From NCBI GenBank assembly GCA_016808115.1, contig JAEQBH010004688.1, positions 154,969-218,968 on the forward strand: a DNA stretch of 64,000 nt. The letters run 5' to 3'. The notes beneath the pieces are model-generated. The model was not told where the DNA came from, ran no database searches, and saw only the letters and a program-made list of their open reading frames with translations. The position numbers and the translations under genes are program-made. Below are positions 32,615 through 43,694 of this stretch, in pieces (positions within the stretch are counted from its first letter, which is position 1; each line of letters opens with the position of its first letter). The stretch comes from Tetrastigma voinierianum (taxonomy: Eukaryota > Streptophyta > Magnoliopsida > Vitales > Vitaceae).

Positions 32615-34900
32615 CTATGGTGGTGTTGGTGAGATGACTGATGCATGAGATTCTTCATTAACTGCTTCTTTGTTCTTTGTTAATTCTTCTTGCAGTTCTT
32701 GTGCACTGTATTTTCCCACATTTGCACCACTCAAGCATACTTCATCTGAATTCTGCTCCTCATCCCTTGCTGACTTCTGCTTGTTGCTCAGGTGAAAAAT
32801 GTTGAGCTCCAGGGTCATGTTGCCGAAGGTGAGCTGCATGACTCCATTCCGACAGTTGATTATGGCATTAGATGTGGCCAAAAATGGCCTCCCAAGTATG
32901 ATGGGCACTAGGTTAGTACCCTCTGCCACTAGCTCTGTATCAAGAACCACAAAATCCACCGGATAGTAGAATTTGTCTATCTTCACCAAGACATCCTCAA
33001 CTATCCCTTTGGTATTTTCACTGATCGATCCGCTAAGGATAGGGTGATGTTGGTAGGCTTTAGCTCCCCCAGACCCTAACTACTTGTACATTGAGTATGA
33101 CAGTAGGTTGCCATTGGCTCCCAAATCAAGCGGTGCCTTGTACATGCGGGTTTCTCCAATGTTGAGGCGAGATGGTGGGGATCACGGATCTTTGTATTTC
33201 ACTAGGTTTGCATTGGATGATAAGAGTGACTTGTTCGGTCGGAAGAGCTTTCTTGTCGATACTTGACCCTTTCTTGGCTTTGTGCACAAGTCCTTTAGAA
33301 ATTTAGCATAGGTGGAACTGTTTGATCGTGTCGACGGTGGGATGTTCACCTTACCGCCTCGGCACTTCGGGATGCCTTCTTGCTTAGAGGCCTTCTTTTT
33401 GCCTCTCAGTGCTTAGGGAAATGGAGGAAGCATGCTTGTCTTAATCGAATCCTCTTTAATGAATATATGATCTAGCTCCACGTCCTCTTTTTCTTTGGTT
33501 TCTATAGCAGGTTTGGGCACTGGTTGCTCAATTTCCTTACCACTCCTTAAGGTGATAATGGCCTGGACTTAATCCATTTTTGGTGTAGGCTGGTTGGCAT
33601 TGCTTAGTTCATGCACTCCCCTAGAGTTAGGCGTTAATGCAGGAAGAGTCTCCCTTGTTCTTGTGAACAGCTGGCGATTGAGTCAGTCTTGTGATGGATG
33701 ACTATAGGGTATCAATTTTCTGATTGAGGCTATTGTGGAGCTCATCGATTCTTTTGCTCACAGAGCTTTCTACCTTTTCTATTCTTTGATTCATTTGAGG
33801 ATTATTAGTTTTCTGCTCCTCTACAAAATTCCCCACCACCTTGCTCAAATTCATGATAGCTTGCTCAACAGGTGATGAGGTTGGTGGTACAACCAGCTAG
33901 CTGAGAGGTGGACCCATCTTGTTCTTCTTTGGTGTACTGGGGAACATATGTTAGAGTTTAGGCTTCGAAGTTGGGGTGGTTCTTCTAGTTGGGATATAGG
34001 TGTTGCCATCTTGGGCATCGGTTGGTGGCCTATTTTATTACATTTGCATGTTCGGCCGTGAATCCCTTGCGGGGTAAGTGGACCGATACTCTCATGGTGG
34101 CCAGTGGATTGGCAATTGAAACACGGTTGGTCAGGCATAGATGCCTTAGTCACTGCTTTGACCTCATGCTGATTTCTCATTTCGAATTCTTCCATCCTCC
34201 TAGCAGGGTGGACAACAACTTAGACTAGTTCTACTTCCTCCCATTGAATACATGCCTCCTCTTTGGTTTAAGTGGCCTTTGTCTACTAGTTTCACAGGTT
34301 GGTTCATCCCAAGCACTTTGGAGGTTTATTGACATAGTTAAGGAGATCGTGGCTTCATCTGGATTCTTGCTGGGAGTCCCTCCACATGGTCTCGAGAGTT
34401 GTTTCATGGCAGGGGACATTCCATCGTAGAAGTGGTTTACTAGCATCCATGTGTCAAAACCATGGTGAGGGCAAGCACTAATGGTCTCCATATACCTTTC
34501 CCAGCATTGATAAAATCTCTCACTATCATGAGCTGCAAAGGTGTAGATTTGCCTCTTCAAATTGTTAGTCTTGTGGGTACTGAAGAACTTCTTCAAAAGT
34601 GCACTGCGGCTACGCGATTCTGATGGTCCTTGGCCTTAGTGAATTAAGCCAATTTTTGGCTTTGTCTTTGAGGGTCAATGGGAAAGCTTTCAATTTCAGC
34701 ATCTCCATATCAATAGCACCCTCTTTGAAAGTTGTGCAAACTTCCTCAAAATCCTGTATGTGTGTGTATGGATTTTCGTTTTCCATGCCATGAAAAGTCG
34801 GGAGCAGGGGAACCAGATAAGGCCTTACTGCCACATCCTCAGCAGGGGGTATGATGCATGAGGGTGCACTCACCCTTGGTGGGTGTATGTGATCCCTCAT
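32615..34900 (-). pseudogene. gag: OTA-2 gag and protease
   Basis: Gag: 34900-34610 ('MENENPYTHIQDFEEVCTTF', 'KLKAFPLTLKDKAKNWLNSL'), then 34596-34231 ('FAAHDSERFYQCWERYMETI', 'CPHHGFDTWMLVNHFYDGMS'), separated by a short frame break. A zinc-knuckle remnant 'CFNCQSTGHHE' is at 34195-33851. The protease core with D-L-G-A is near 33165-33075 in another frame; its C-terminal 124 codons (32989-32615) are open and undamaged ('LGRPFLATSNAIINCRN', 'LTFGNMTLELNIFHLSNK'). It is better preserved than OTA-1 but still frameshifted. Confidence 0.83.
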
Positions 34901-35291
34901 TGACCTATAGGCATTAGGCTCCCTTTGAACCCCCTGTTGGCTCTATTGCTCTTCAGGTGGGGTCTCCATCCAGTTGGTGTGCAAACTGATTTCACACCCT
35001 TGTTCAACTGGAGCACTTAGCCTTTCTAATCGCAGTGTTTTACGTCCCAGCGCATAAGTTTACTCACGAATCTGAGCCTGAGCAAAACCAGCAAAAACAA
35101 GGCTACCTAAAGGGTTAAAGTTAGCTAAAATCAAAGCGAGGGAAGAACGGTGCGCGCGGTAAAATTTTCCAAACTCCCTGCGAGTGAGCGCAAAGTGGGG
35201 AAAAATGGTAAAATAAAAAAGAAATGAGAATTCACCAATACTTGTGATGTGGATCACAAGTTCACAAGTTCTCTTTCTCACTAGGGTACCA
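34901..35291 (-). mobile_element. Leader of OTA-2
   Basis: This is the region between primer site and gag. An 89-codon open frame (35329-35060) overlaps LTR, primer site and leader, so it is chance. Sequence near 35030-34905 already reads gag-like in broken frames ('NAYRSMRDHI'), so gag may begin upstream of 34900. Confidence 0.5.
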
Positions 35292-35309
35292 TCCTCGGCA
35301 ACGGTGCCA
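35292..35309 (-). other. Primer binding site, tRNA-Asp type
   Basis: On the minus strand TGGCACCGTTGCCGAGGA begins two bases after the LTR end. It differs at two positions from TGGCGCCGTTGCCGGGGA, the complement of the plant tRNA-Asp 3' end. It sets the strand of OTA-2. Confidence 0.85.
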
Positions 35310-35311
35310 TT

Positions 35312-36614
35312 TGATTCGTTTTGGCCCAAGTAGGTTATTCCGGAATCAACAAAATTTATAAACCTAGAGATTCACTCCACACTGCAGTATGCAGCTCTTT
35401 GCGAGTATAATTAGCTCCCAAAGGGATGAACACGGGGATGAGTTTTCTTCGTGAGAGAAGAGATGCAGTGGATTGAAAATGGTGTTTACTCTTTGGATTT
35501 TAGGATTTGTGTAAAAACAGTGTGTGAATGGTTGGCAAACTTGGAAACAAATTGAAATAAAAGTTAAAGAGAACTCCTTGAAGTCTCAGACCTGCATTGG
35601 GCTTAGGGTTCTAAGTAAGCTAACATGTCCTGGATGCTTTTCCTCGCGTTGGGGGAGGATGACATATAGTCATTTCTGACAGGATCTTCATTTAGCCTAA
35701 AACCTAAACCTTAGAAGTTGTCCTCTTGAAAAATGGCATTCAATGAGCATAAATGCTCTCAGATGGTAAGAACACACCTCCTAAACCTCCTACAGTAACT
35801 AATAGGAGACAACTAACATAAATAATGTTAATGATGTCTCACCTAAACAAATAAATACGATATTAGGGAAATGTCACTAATTAACCTAAGATGAGACTCA
35901 TACTGCAGTCTTGCATTGAAAGCATTAGAGACATGCGACATCTCAAAGCTAACACCTGATGGCCTTCCTTGAGATGAGGTTTTAGCCGAACATCCCTTGA
36001 TTTATCATCATCAAAGGGTGTTTGGCTACCAAGAAAATGCAAGAAAATAAAAGAGAGGGAGAGAAAATCACAAAACCAGCCGAGGGAGAGGAAGCTTCGT
36101 GCCCAATCTTCTTGATTGATTGATGGACTGAAAGATTCATCGAAATTACAAGTCTAACTGAGCTTATATAGGTGCTCAGTAACAAGGAAAATACAATGTG
36201 TCTAAAAGACCAAGAATTACATCAAGGGCAATTTTGTACAAAGCTAAACAAAAAATAAAATCAAAAGCAGTCAGGTGAGGTGTAAAGGCGTGCGAAATTT
36301 AGCAACTTGCGATTGCAGGGTGCGAATTTTTCGCAGCCTACTGGTGTGAGCTCTCCTTCTCTTGGCATTTTGCTCCAAATTTCCTACGGTTCGATCACGC
36401 ATCTTCGAATTTGGCTCGAGTTCATCGTGTTTGAATCGGATTGAAGACAATAAATTATTTGGCTGCAAAACTACCTTGATAGCTACAAATATGATTAGTA
36501 GCAAGCTAGGGACCTCAATGTATCAATTGGGTTATTTAAGTTGATTAGTACACAAAAAGTGCTTAAAACCTGCAATAACCAGGGCTCAAAATAGCACTAT
36601 TTGGGTACTAATCA
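35312..36614 (-). mobile_element. 5' LTR of OTA-2
   Basis: On the minus strand it starts TGATTAGTACCCAAATAG (36614) and ends ACGAATCA (35312). It contains the 73-bp inverted-repeat start (36542-36614), a small TTGCGA/TGCGAA patch (36290-36340), TATATAAG (36170-36163) and 'ccctttgatgatgata'. An ORF at 36271-36504 lies wholly in the U3 part and has no family resemblance. Confidence 0.87.
36163..36170 (-). promoter_or_regulatory. TATA box candidate of OTA-2 LTR
   Basis: Minus-strand TATATAAG, matching the TATA boxes of the OTA-1 LTRs (12418 and 24240) in sequence and context ('gagcacc' before, 'gctc' after). Confidence 0.6.
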
Positions 36615-37127
36615 AGAACTAAGGAAATATTCTTGATTAAAGAAGATGGGGATCTTATAGTAAGATACCACATGTTTCTCACGATGGAGATATTTCAGAA
36701 TCTCCAAATCAAAATTTAAAGTTCCACGTTGAATGATGACACAGTCAGTAGGAAGAGTTCCAAGCAAGAGATGACTGTGGATTCTATAACTAAATTAGAG
36801 TACTTCGTTTCTTTCGACGATAACTTAAGGAAGCGATTCGGACAAGTAAGTTCATTTATGAACTACAAGTGGTCTCTTACATTGTTGATCCGATACTGAA
36901 GTATTGGGATAACGATGGGCCCATTGCTAAAACTAAAGAAACCGCGATCTCATCAAAGGTTTGAACTAGTACTCAGGGTGATTCCATTAGAAATCATTGG
37001 TGATCATGGTGTAAAGATAGATATATGCCTTGGTCGAATACATCAGATCTCTTAGAAGCCACTTCCCGAAATCCTGATTCTCATAAACTTGCCAAGGTAT
37101 GAGATACAAAGGCAATTGGCTTTAGCA
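36615..37127 (+). pseudogene. copia-1 RNase H, end of pol
   Basis: Resumes where RT broke off at 27681: 'RTKEIFLIKEDGDL' (36617), 'KQEMTVDSITKLEY' (36765), where active copies have A-D-S-T-T-E-A-E-Y, 'NDGPIAKTKEP'-like (36915) and 'RSHQR' (36945). The end near 37120 is a broken remnant. The acidic residue of T-E-A-E-Y is retained as L-E-Y. Confidence 0.8.
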
Positions 37128-37142
37128 CAAGTGATGGGAGTT
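37128..37142 (+). other. Polypurine tract region of copia-1
   Basis: AAGTGATGGGAGTT stands directly before TGTTAGAAG at 37143, where copia elements have a run like AAGTGGGAGA. It is degraded by a few inserted bases. Confidence 0.6.
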
Positions 37143-38537
37143 TGTTAGAAGTGCTCTAAAAGAAATCACCATTAGCACTTATTGTACGCGCACAACATAT
37201 TATTTATTATGAAGCTAGCCGTTAATTCGGTATTCATACGTTGAATTGATATAGATCTTTAATCGAATTAATGAAGTCCATGATACATAACATAGCGTGA
37301 AGGAAATCATCATGGGATCATGATAACAAGATTCCTATCATGTGCAATTATGTTAGTGTCTAAATTATCCCTAGTCATAGGATCAACAAGACCGGACATT
37401 GTTGATCCGGACAGACTAGCACATGTCCTACTCCTTGATTGGATCAAACAGTGGATCTTATAAACCGTGATCATGAGTTGATTAGAGTTGGCATGTGGAT
37501 GCTTGCTAAGAGTAGCTAAGTACATCGAAGACCTATAATGAGACAATCATATGGATCATCTATTTAAATGTAGATGAACATCTCATCATAAGCGATAATT
37601 GCAAGTATCCTTAGACTTGAGGTGCTTAAGGATATCTTGGATGTTGATCCTGTACTTTGACCTCAATCCATGTTTCTTCTTAGGGGATCGTTCATTGGAT
37701 GAGGATTGGGTATAGTTTGAGGTGTTCGAAAGTAATTGAGTAGCCAACAAAGGATTCGCCACTCCTAATAGAGGGAGGGTATACCTAAGGCCTCTTGTTA
37801 GGATCATTACTCGGGAATCTTTGGCCAGAGTGAGAATGCCTTGAGGAGTGTCTTCAAGTGCATAACGGTTGAGTGATGAATCTGGGAACAAGTTCAAATA
37901 TCACTTGGGCTAGGTGTGTCATAGCCAGTCTAGTGGGAGCTACACATTGTGCATGCTTTGAACCAAGTAGGGTATAGATTGGTGAAAGGACGAATTGCAC
38001 GGTATTTGTCTATGGGAAGGGTATGTAGTCAAACCACTGACTCTCCGGTCAATTGGGGGTCATGATGTGTTGCTAGATACCAATCTTGACTTGCTAAATT
38101 CAATAGTTGAATCAAGTGGCCAACATAACCGGAACCTAATGGGTCACACACCTAGAAGAGTGTGGGGCTGATTAGAAACAGATTTGGATGTGTTCCAAAT
38201 ATGAGGCAGTTAATTCTCATGAATGAAATGTCTGCGAGTTAGTGTTGGAATCTCGGGTTCGAAAGCCCCTCGCCCAGAGATAATAGGAAGCCCCAGGCTT
38301 GTACCTCAGCTTAGGGCCGTGTGGGAACTTACCATAATGCATGGGGATGCGTATAACCTATCATCACTTAGGGCGAGGGGCATTTTAGTCATTTCATAGG
38401 GTAAGGTTTTCCTGAAAAAGCAATGTTATGGAAACCCTAAAGGATGATGTGTCACAGGGGTCCTAGAATGGGTTTTTGTTAGGATTTTTTTTGTTTTCCG
38501 CTGCTATTGGCAAGTGTTGCCACCCACGAAACCTTCA
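37143..38537 (+). mobile_element. 3' LTR of copia-1
   Basis: Starts TGTTAGAAGTGC after the purine tract and ends CCTTCA at 38537. It aligns with 6026-7684 but lacks the equivalent of about 7316-7602; the break is at a short TGATG word present at both ends of the missing part. Most other differences from the 5' LTR are 1-5-base gaps plus scattered substitutions. Confidence 0.87.
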
Positions 38538-38788
38538 TGTGTCATATGGCATGTGTTATCATGCCATGTGTCACTCGACCTCCGTTGCCTCGAAAAATGC
38601 AAAATTCCAACCATCTCGGAATTCAATGAAATTCACTCGAGTAACTAGATTTCACAAGACGAATCCAACGGTGTTCTTCGTTTCATCATCCAATATCTAG
38701 AAAATTTTCAGGTTTTCAACCTATATTGTAGCGGCAATTCAATGTTTTGCTCTTATTAAGAAAAATTCGATTTTTCCCAGGTTTTACA

Positions 38789-39188
38789 TTATCAACTTTT
38801 AATTCCTATTTCATCTCAAATTATAATTTCAATCAAATAAACAAAATAAGAAGAATATCAAAATAAAAAATATTTTAAAATATTAGTCTTTACATAAAAA
38901 TAACTATTTAATAAGAATATTTGAAGTAAGTAGTTTTATGAATTTTAAATTTTTGTTTTATTTTGCTCTAATTTATTTTGTTATGAACCTAAAAAAGACT
39001 ATCCATATTTTTAGAATTAAAAGATTATCTATTTTAAAAAATGAATAATATTAAAGATTAGAAAGAAGCATGTAACAAACAGTTTTTAGTAAAGTTCTTT
39101 TAACACCTCTTTCATTCCCTTATTTTTTTATTTTTTTTTAATCTCTCAAAGTATTTTTAAATAAATAAAGGCGATAATTCAAAATAAC

Positions 39189-39261
<73 letters not shown>

Positions 39262-39679
39262 TATTTTTATGTTCTTATATTTACCTTTAGAATTCAATTA
39301 TTCTTCAAGGTATATTTTAGAATAATATTTTTTTCCTTTGTTTATGGTTATAATTTTTATAATTTCATAATTTATTTATGGTTTTTTTTTCTATATATGT
39401 GCATTATTTTTATATCTCTCTATAATGTATATATTGGTAAATTAACCTTGTGATCAACTATAATCGAAGCTACTTTACCATGCATTAATTAACTGTCGGC
39501 TACCAACTATTAGTTTAACTAAACATGGATTGCCCATAATTTAGCAGTATGATTGTTTCTGTTGTTCTTTAGCGAGATGTTCTTTTTGGAGCGATAGTTT
39601 TATGCGAGGCGGTGCGCGATGTCAGCCTCTCGATCGTATTTTGGGTTTTTCTCTTATTCGGTGTTTTGTTTTACATTCG
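38789..39679. other. AT-rich spacer between the two solo LTRs
   Basis: Begins with the right TTATC duplication (38789-38793). It is AT-rich with no recognisable gene and contains a (TA)n run of about 70 bases (39190-39259). The last 150 bases (39530-39679) are less AT-rich but show no open frame or known motif. It is interpreted as old host DNA continuing from 2780. Confidence 0.6.
39190..39259. repeat. (TA)n microsatellite
   Basis: Uninterrupted TA dinucleotides for about 70 bases. Length in the assembly may be uncertain. Confidence 0.95.
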
Positions 39680-41950
39680 TGTGGCGCCCTAAAGCAGGGG
39701 TCTGGAATTGACAACTCCTAAAATCAGCCTTGGAATTCTGTGGATTTCGGATTGCTTGGAAATACCACACTATAAGTGTCCGATTCATTTGGATCCATAT
39801 TTTTCACAAAAAATCGTCCTCTTTTGTTAGAGCTCTGCCCAATATACAACTTTGTATAACAATATGTTATGATCCATCAGGGGTCTCAACGAGTAGTAGA
39901 AGCGGCCTGAGGGTCCATGCATCCATAACCTGATATCTGACCATATCCATAATGATGGCAGAGTTTATTTAGCACTCTTATACAAAACATATATTAAAAC
40001 TAGCTTGTTCTAATATACTTTACAAAAATATTTATCAAAGCCACATGCTTGCTTCCTTCAAAATCACGGCCTCGAATGAAATGGTCCTCACGTGTCTCAC
40101 CACACACTTTGAAATATGGTCCCACGATGGAGTGAGAAATGCCCAGTAGAGAATAAGTCCTATAAGGGCTACTCCTCACCTAAGTGCACATGCAATGACA
40201 TTTCACACATTTAAGTAAAAACATACACATTCCTACTCAAATGTTTACATGCCATGAACTAGAATGTGACTATTTTGTCAATGTCTCGAGTCCTCCTGAC
40301 CCCTCCACGCCCATATGCTAAGTGTGAAGCGTCATTATGTTCCATCGACTGTTTCCAAAACAAAAACTTTTTGTTTATAAATCAAAATCCATTGAATGAA
40401 ACTACGATAATTTACTTGTTTTTACCAAGTCCCATGTTTTGTGGGTAGCGAATTTTTGGGGTCTCACCGCAGGTTTCTCACGCCTTTCGACACTTTCGCG
40501 AACTTTCATCGTTGGATACATATGTCTAACCAAGAATACCGGGTTTTCACCCAAGGGGGTATCTATCCCTCCTTGCTATACCCAACACACATATTTTTCA
40601 TTTCCTTTTTTTTATTTATGCAATCGGTAAGACTTTATTTTGGGCGTTGTCTCATTTCGCAGGTAGCCCGCCATCGAACACCCAATCACGGTGTCGATCT
40701 ACCATGTACTCGACATACCCGTGAACACCTATTGCGGTATTCGATCTCTACCATCACTCACACCCATGTCATCGTGTCCCTGCATAAATGCAATGCAATG
40801 CCATTGCATGTATCTCATGCTACATGCCTGATAGATACCGTACCCAGCGGTCGAGATCATACTTCATGCGCGAGTATCATGGATAATCATATTTAATACA
40901 TATAATTTACACATCCGTTTAATTCAATATGCTTATCCACACATATTTAACATGCTTACATACAATCAACATGTGATTCATTCTTTATACACTACAAGCA
41001 TACATTACACTAAGCATCAATCATATACGCAAAGATAACTTGGTATCCTTTACCAATTGTGGCATAAATAATGCCCACAACAATCCACATAGCTCTTTGA
41101 AAAGAGCAGGAACCACCCAAAATTGTGAGTACCAAATGCTATTCACTGGCATATGGTTAAATTCTAGACTCAAAGATATTTTTATAGAGTCCTAGAAACC
41201 TTTGTCATCGAGTTCGAGTTGAAAGTTATGGTAGCTACAAGAATTAAAGAAGTGTCAAGGTCGGTTTAGTGTGCGAAAATTATTTAGACCCCAAGAAACA
41301 AGCACTATGCCCATGGCTAACACTTAGCAAGCAAACATAACCGGTCGGGTTCAATCTTGGGATTAATCATCCATGGCTACGAGGCGGAGTTGGATGCCCG
41401 ACCACGCCTAATCATAGCAAGGCTACACCACGGGTAGCGAGGTCGAAATTTGGAGTCTTGAAATCTTTGGATTTGGTCCTTGATCGTTAATAAACACAGC
41501 CCTAAGATTAGAGTTGAACCAAAATGGTCCTTACATGGCCACTATGCAAGAAATAACCAATGTAGGAGAAACCCCTACCTTTTGGAACTTCAACAAAAAA
41601 TTTTGATTTCAATATCCACTCGTAGCCCTTATCGCGTAGACTAACTTTGCCTCTTGCTCGACCCGGTTTGACCCATTTAGTTAGCCGGAGATGAAGGAAA
41701 TGTCGTTCTTTTTTTTTCTTTTTCTTTCTCCTCTCCTCCACGGACGGCTCTTCCTCCTTTTTTTTTTTTTTGTTTTTTTTTTTACTTTTCTTTCATTTCT
41801 TCCTTTTCTTTCCTTTTTTCTTTTCTTTTTTTTCTTCTTTCCTTTCTTTCTTCTCCCCTTCCCACTGAATTGTTTGGCTTGACTTGAGGAAGTTTCCTCC
41901 CTCTTTCTCTTGTCTCTCTCATGGTCATGTGTCTTCATATGAATTGCATC

Positions 41951-43681
41951 TGTCAGCACACCCAAAAATCCGGGGTCCGTTGGCTTGACCGTCGACACAC
42001 GAGAATACATGTGTCTCATATTGTAGGACCTATACATATTAAAATGCCCACTTGGGCCCATACATCAATACTCATCGAATACATCAACTAATAGCAACAA
42101 TAGTTCAAGAGTTATTACATTTACTCTTAACAAAACATATATCAAAATTTGGGTTCTAATACATGTTTTACAAAAATGTAATCAACCACAATCCGGGTTT
42201 TCTTCTAAAATGCGGCCTCCCAGTGGCGTTAGTCTTCCCCGAACACTCCTGTGCCGAATAATGATCCCTCGACGGGGTGAGCAATGCCAGTGGTGATAGT
42301 CTCCTACATGGGTTGCTCCCCACCTAAGTGCCATGTCATGGCAACCCAATCACACTCAAGCAAATACATGATCCTACTTGAATGTCTACATACTTGATCC
42401 ATTGTCTTGAGTCCTCACTGGAAACTCCCTCACACATGCGGCGAATGTAGAAAAATCGATTTTCAAAACAAAGGTTTTGTTCTCGGCTTACTCTTAGGTT
42501 TGGTAAATATATTGGACTACCCTCCGAGGGCGAATTCTTTGGATCATTTTCGAGCAGTCATGGAGTCCTCGCCTCAGGATGGCTTGTTGGACCGCTCGAG
42601 GCAAATTTTCGGAAAATCTTCCTTGAAATTCCTTTCACAACCGTTTTCACTTTTCTTTTCATTTTTGTGTCATGCACTCACACCTATCATTCTAGGGTGC
42701 CTCGGTGCATATGAAATGCATTATGCCAATTCCAAAAAATTCATGCTAATATATTTACATGCATATATTAACAAAATTAACTCACATAAATCATGTTATT
42801 CAATTTACAATCAATAACACCAAAATTAGCTCACATGGGCTAATTAACAAATCAAGCAATTCATTTTGAATCACCCAAACACACAAAAATCACACAACAT
42901 ATCATGTGAACAGTGAAACCCTAGGCTGGCCTTTGTTTTCACGACCACACCTAATAAGGGATTTTCTTCACTTTCTGTTAAAATTTTGAGGCTAGAAACA
43001 CGGCCATCTAGGCCTCAACAAATCCCCATCCATTAAAATGGCTCTTAGTCAAAGTATAAACCAAGTAGGAAAAGATCCCTACCTCTTGGAGTTGTCGGAA
43101 CTTCACAAAATGTCAGTCTCCCGCAGCGTAGCCTGTAGTGTAGAACAACTTTGCTTCTTGCTCCGACTAGAACTGACGGTCCGAACGCCGGGAAATCTAG
43201 AGAGAAGTCACACTTTGTCTCTCTAAAACCAGTCTCCCCACACCTACTGCACGTTTCCAGCAGGAAATTGGAGAAGAAGATGTCTTTTGTCCTATTTATT
43301 TAATCTTTTCCCTTAATTCCCATTTTGTCCTTCCTTTATCTATTTGACTTAAGGGCCTTTTTTGACACTTGGCTTAATCTAAGCCATTCATTCCATCCTC
43401 TCACTAATCCTTACAATATGTGTCACATGGGTACATGTAGTGAGCGACTTTTTTTCATATCACATGTCTTTCCTGTAGTCATCTTGCACGACACCCGGTG
43501 CCTCGAAAAAAGCGTGAAATTAGGCGTCTCGGTCGACGAGTGTCGGCGTAGTAGCTATATTTCACGAGGCAGATTCCAACGGTGAAGTGGTTTAATCGCC
43601 AGATTTAGAAAAATTTTGGATTTTGACCAAAATTACCATTTTACCATTTTTCAGAAAATTAGAATTTTCTCGGGTTTTACA
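41951..43681 (-). mobile_element. 3' LTR of the chromovirus
   Basis: On the plus strand it begins TGTCAGCACACCCAAAAATC and ends CGGGTTTTACA. It aligns with 52248-53966 over its length ('gactaccctccgagg', 'cattatgccaattcca', 'catgggctaattaac', 'ccattaaaatggctcttag', 'ctacctcttggagttgtcgg'). A TATA-like AATAAATAGG lies on the minus strand near 43300. Open frames inside (42407-42817, 43325-43585) are LTR shadows. Confidence 0.87.
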
Positions 43682-43694
43682 TTCTCCCCTCCTT
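43682..43694 (-). other. Polypurine tract of the chromovirus
   Basis: Minus-strand AAGGAGGGGAGAA directly before the LTR start TGTAAAACCCG. It is the classical position and composition for this group. Confidence 0.8.

Larger units (their letters stand above)
27682..36614 (-). mobile_element. OTA-2: pol-deleted Ogre/Tat/Athila-type element
   Basis: On the minus strand from 36614: LTR (36614-35312), primer site (35309-35292), leader, gag and protease (34900-32615), a 510-base non-coding link, additional ORF (32101-30292), 3' UTR, purine tract, LTR (29020-27682). RT, RNase H and integrase, about 2.9 kb in OTA-1, are absent. It lies in copia-1 between RT and RNase H. Flanks AGGCG (27677-27681) and AGAAC (36615-36619) match poorly. 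LTRs are 1339 and 1303 bp. It is a gag-protease-plus-additional-ORF derivative that would need RT and integrase from elsewhere. Confidence 0.85.
6026..38537 (+). mobile_element. Ty1/copia element copia-1, split by two Ty3/gypsy elements
   Basis: Order on the plus strand: LTR 6026-7684, primer site 7686-7697, leader, gag 9830-10586, [OTA-1 10592-25116], protease to RT 25117-27681, [OTA-2 27682-36614], RNase H 36615-37127, purine tract, LTR 37143-38537. The module order protease-integrase-RT-RNase H and the initiator-Met primer site mark it as Ty1/copia. Without the nested elements it is about 9 kb. Five-base flanks GTGGT (6021-6025) and TGTGT (38538-38542) match only partly. All ORFs are broken, so it is not autonomous. 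Confidence 0.88.
2781..38788 (-). mobile_element. Solo chromovirus LTR, split by nested insertions
   Basis: The LTR survives as 2781-6025 and 38538-38788. On the plus strand it begins TGTGACACCCAAAACCCGGG and ends GGTTTTACA, so it is read on the minus strand. The terminal block 38586-38788 matches 2222-2412, 43493-43681, 53776-53966 and 54187-54394. No polypurine tract or primer site follows either end and exact TTATC duplications flank it, so it is a solo LTR left by LTR-LTR recombination. It was later hit by a hAT element (3617-4473) and by copia-1 (6026-38537). Without insertions it would be about 2.6 kb. Confidence 0.85.

Noticed and set aside
27677..36619. Target duplication for OTA-2
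   Set aside because: AGGCG and AGAAC agree at too few positions to claim a duplication; the insertion is instead supported by the split copia-1 RT-RNase H order.
39190..39259. Origin or matrix attachment region suggested by AT-richness
   Set aside because: It is a plain TA microsatellite in AT-rich DNA; nothing specific supports such a function.
41681..42061. 126-codon Lys/Arg/Glu-rich frame on the minus strand and 63-codon Phe-rich frame on the plus strand
   Set aside because: They lie over the pyrimidine tract of a chromovirus LTR; related tracts at 1886-1975 and 5683-5797 give similar low-complexity frames.
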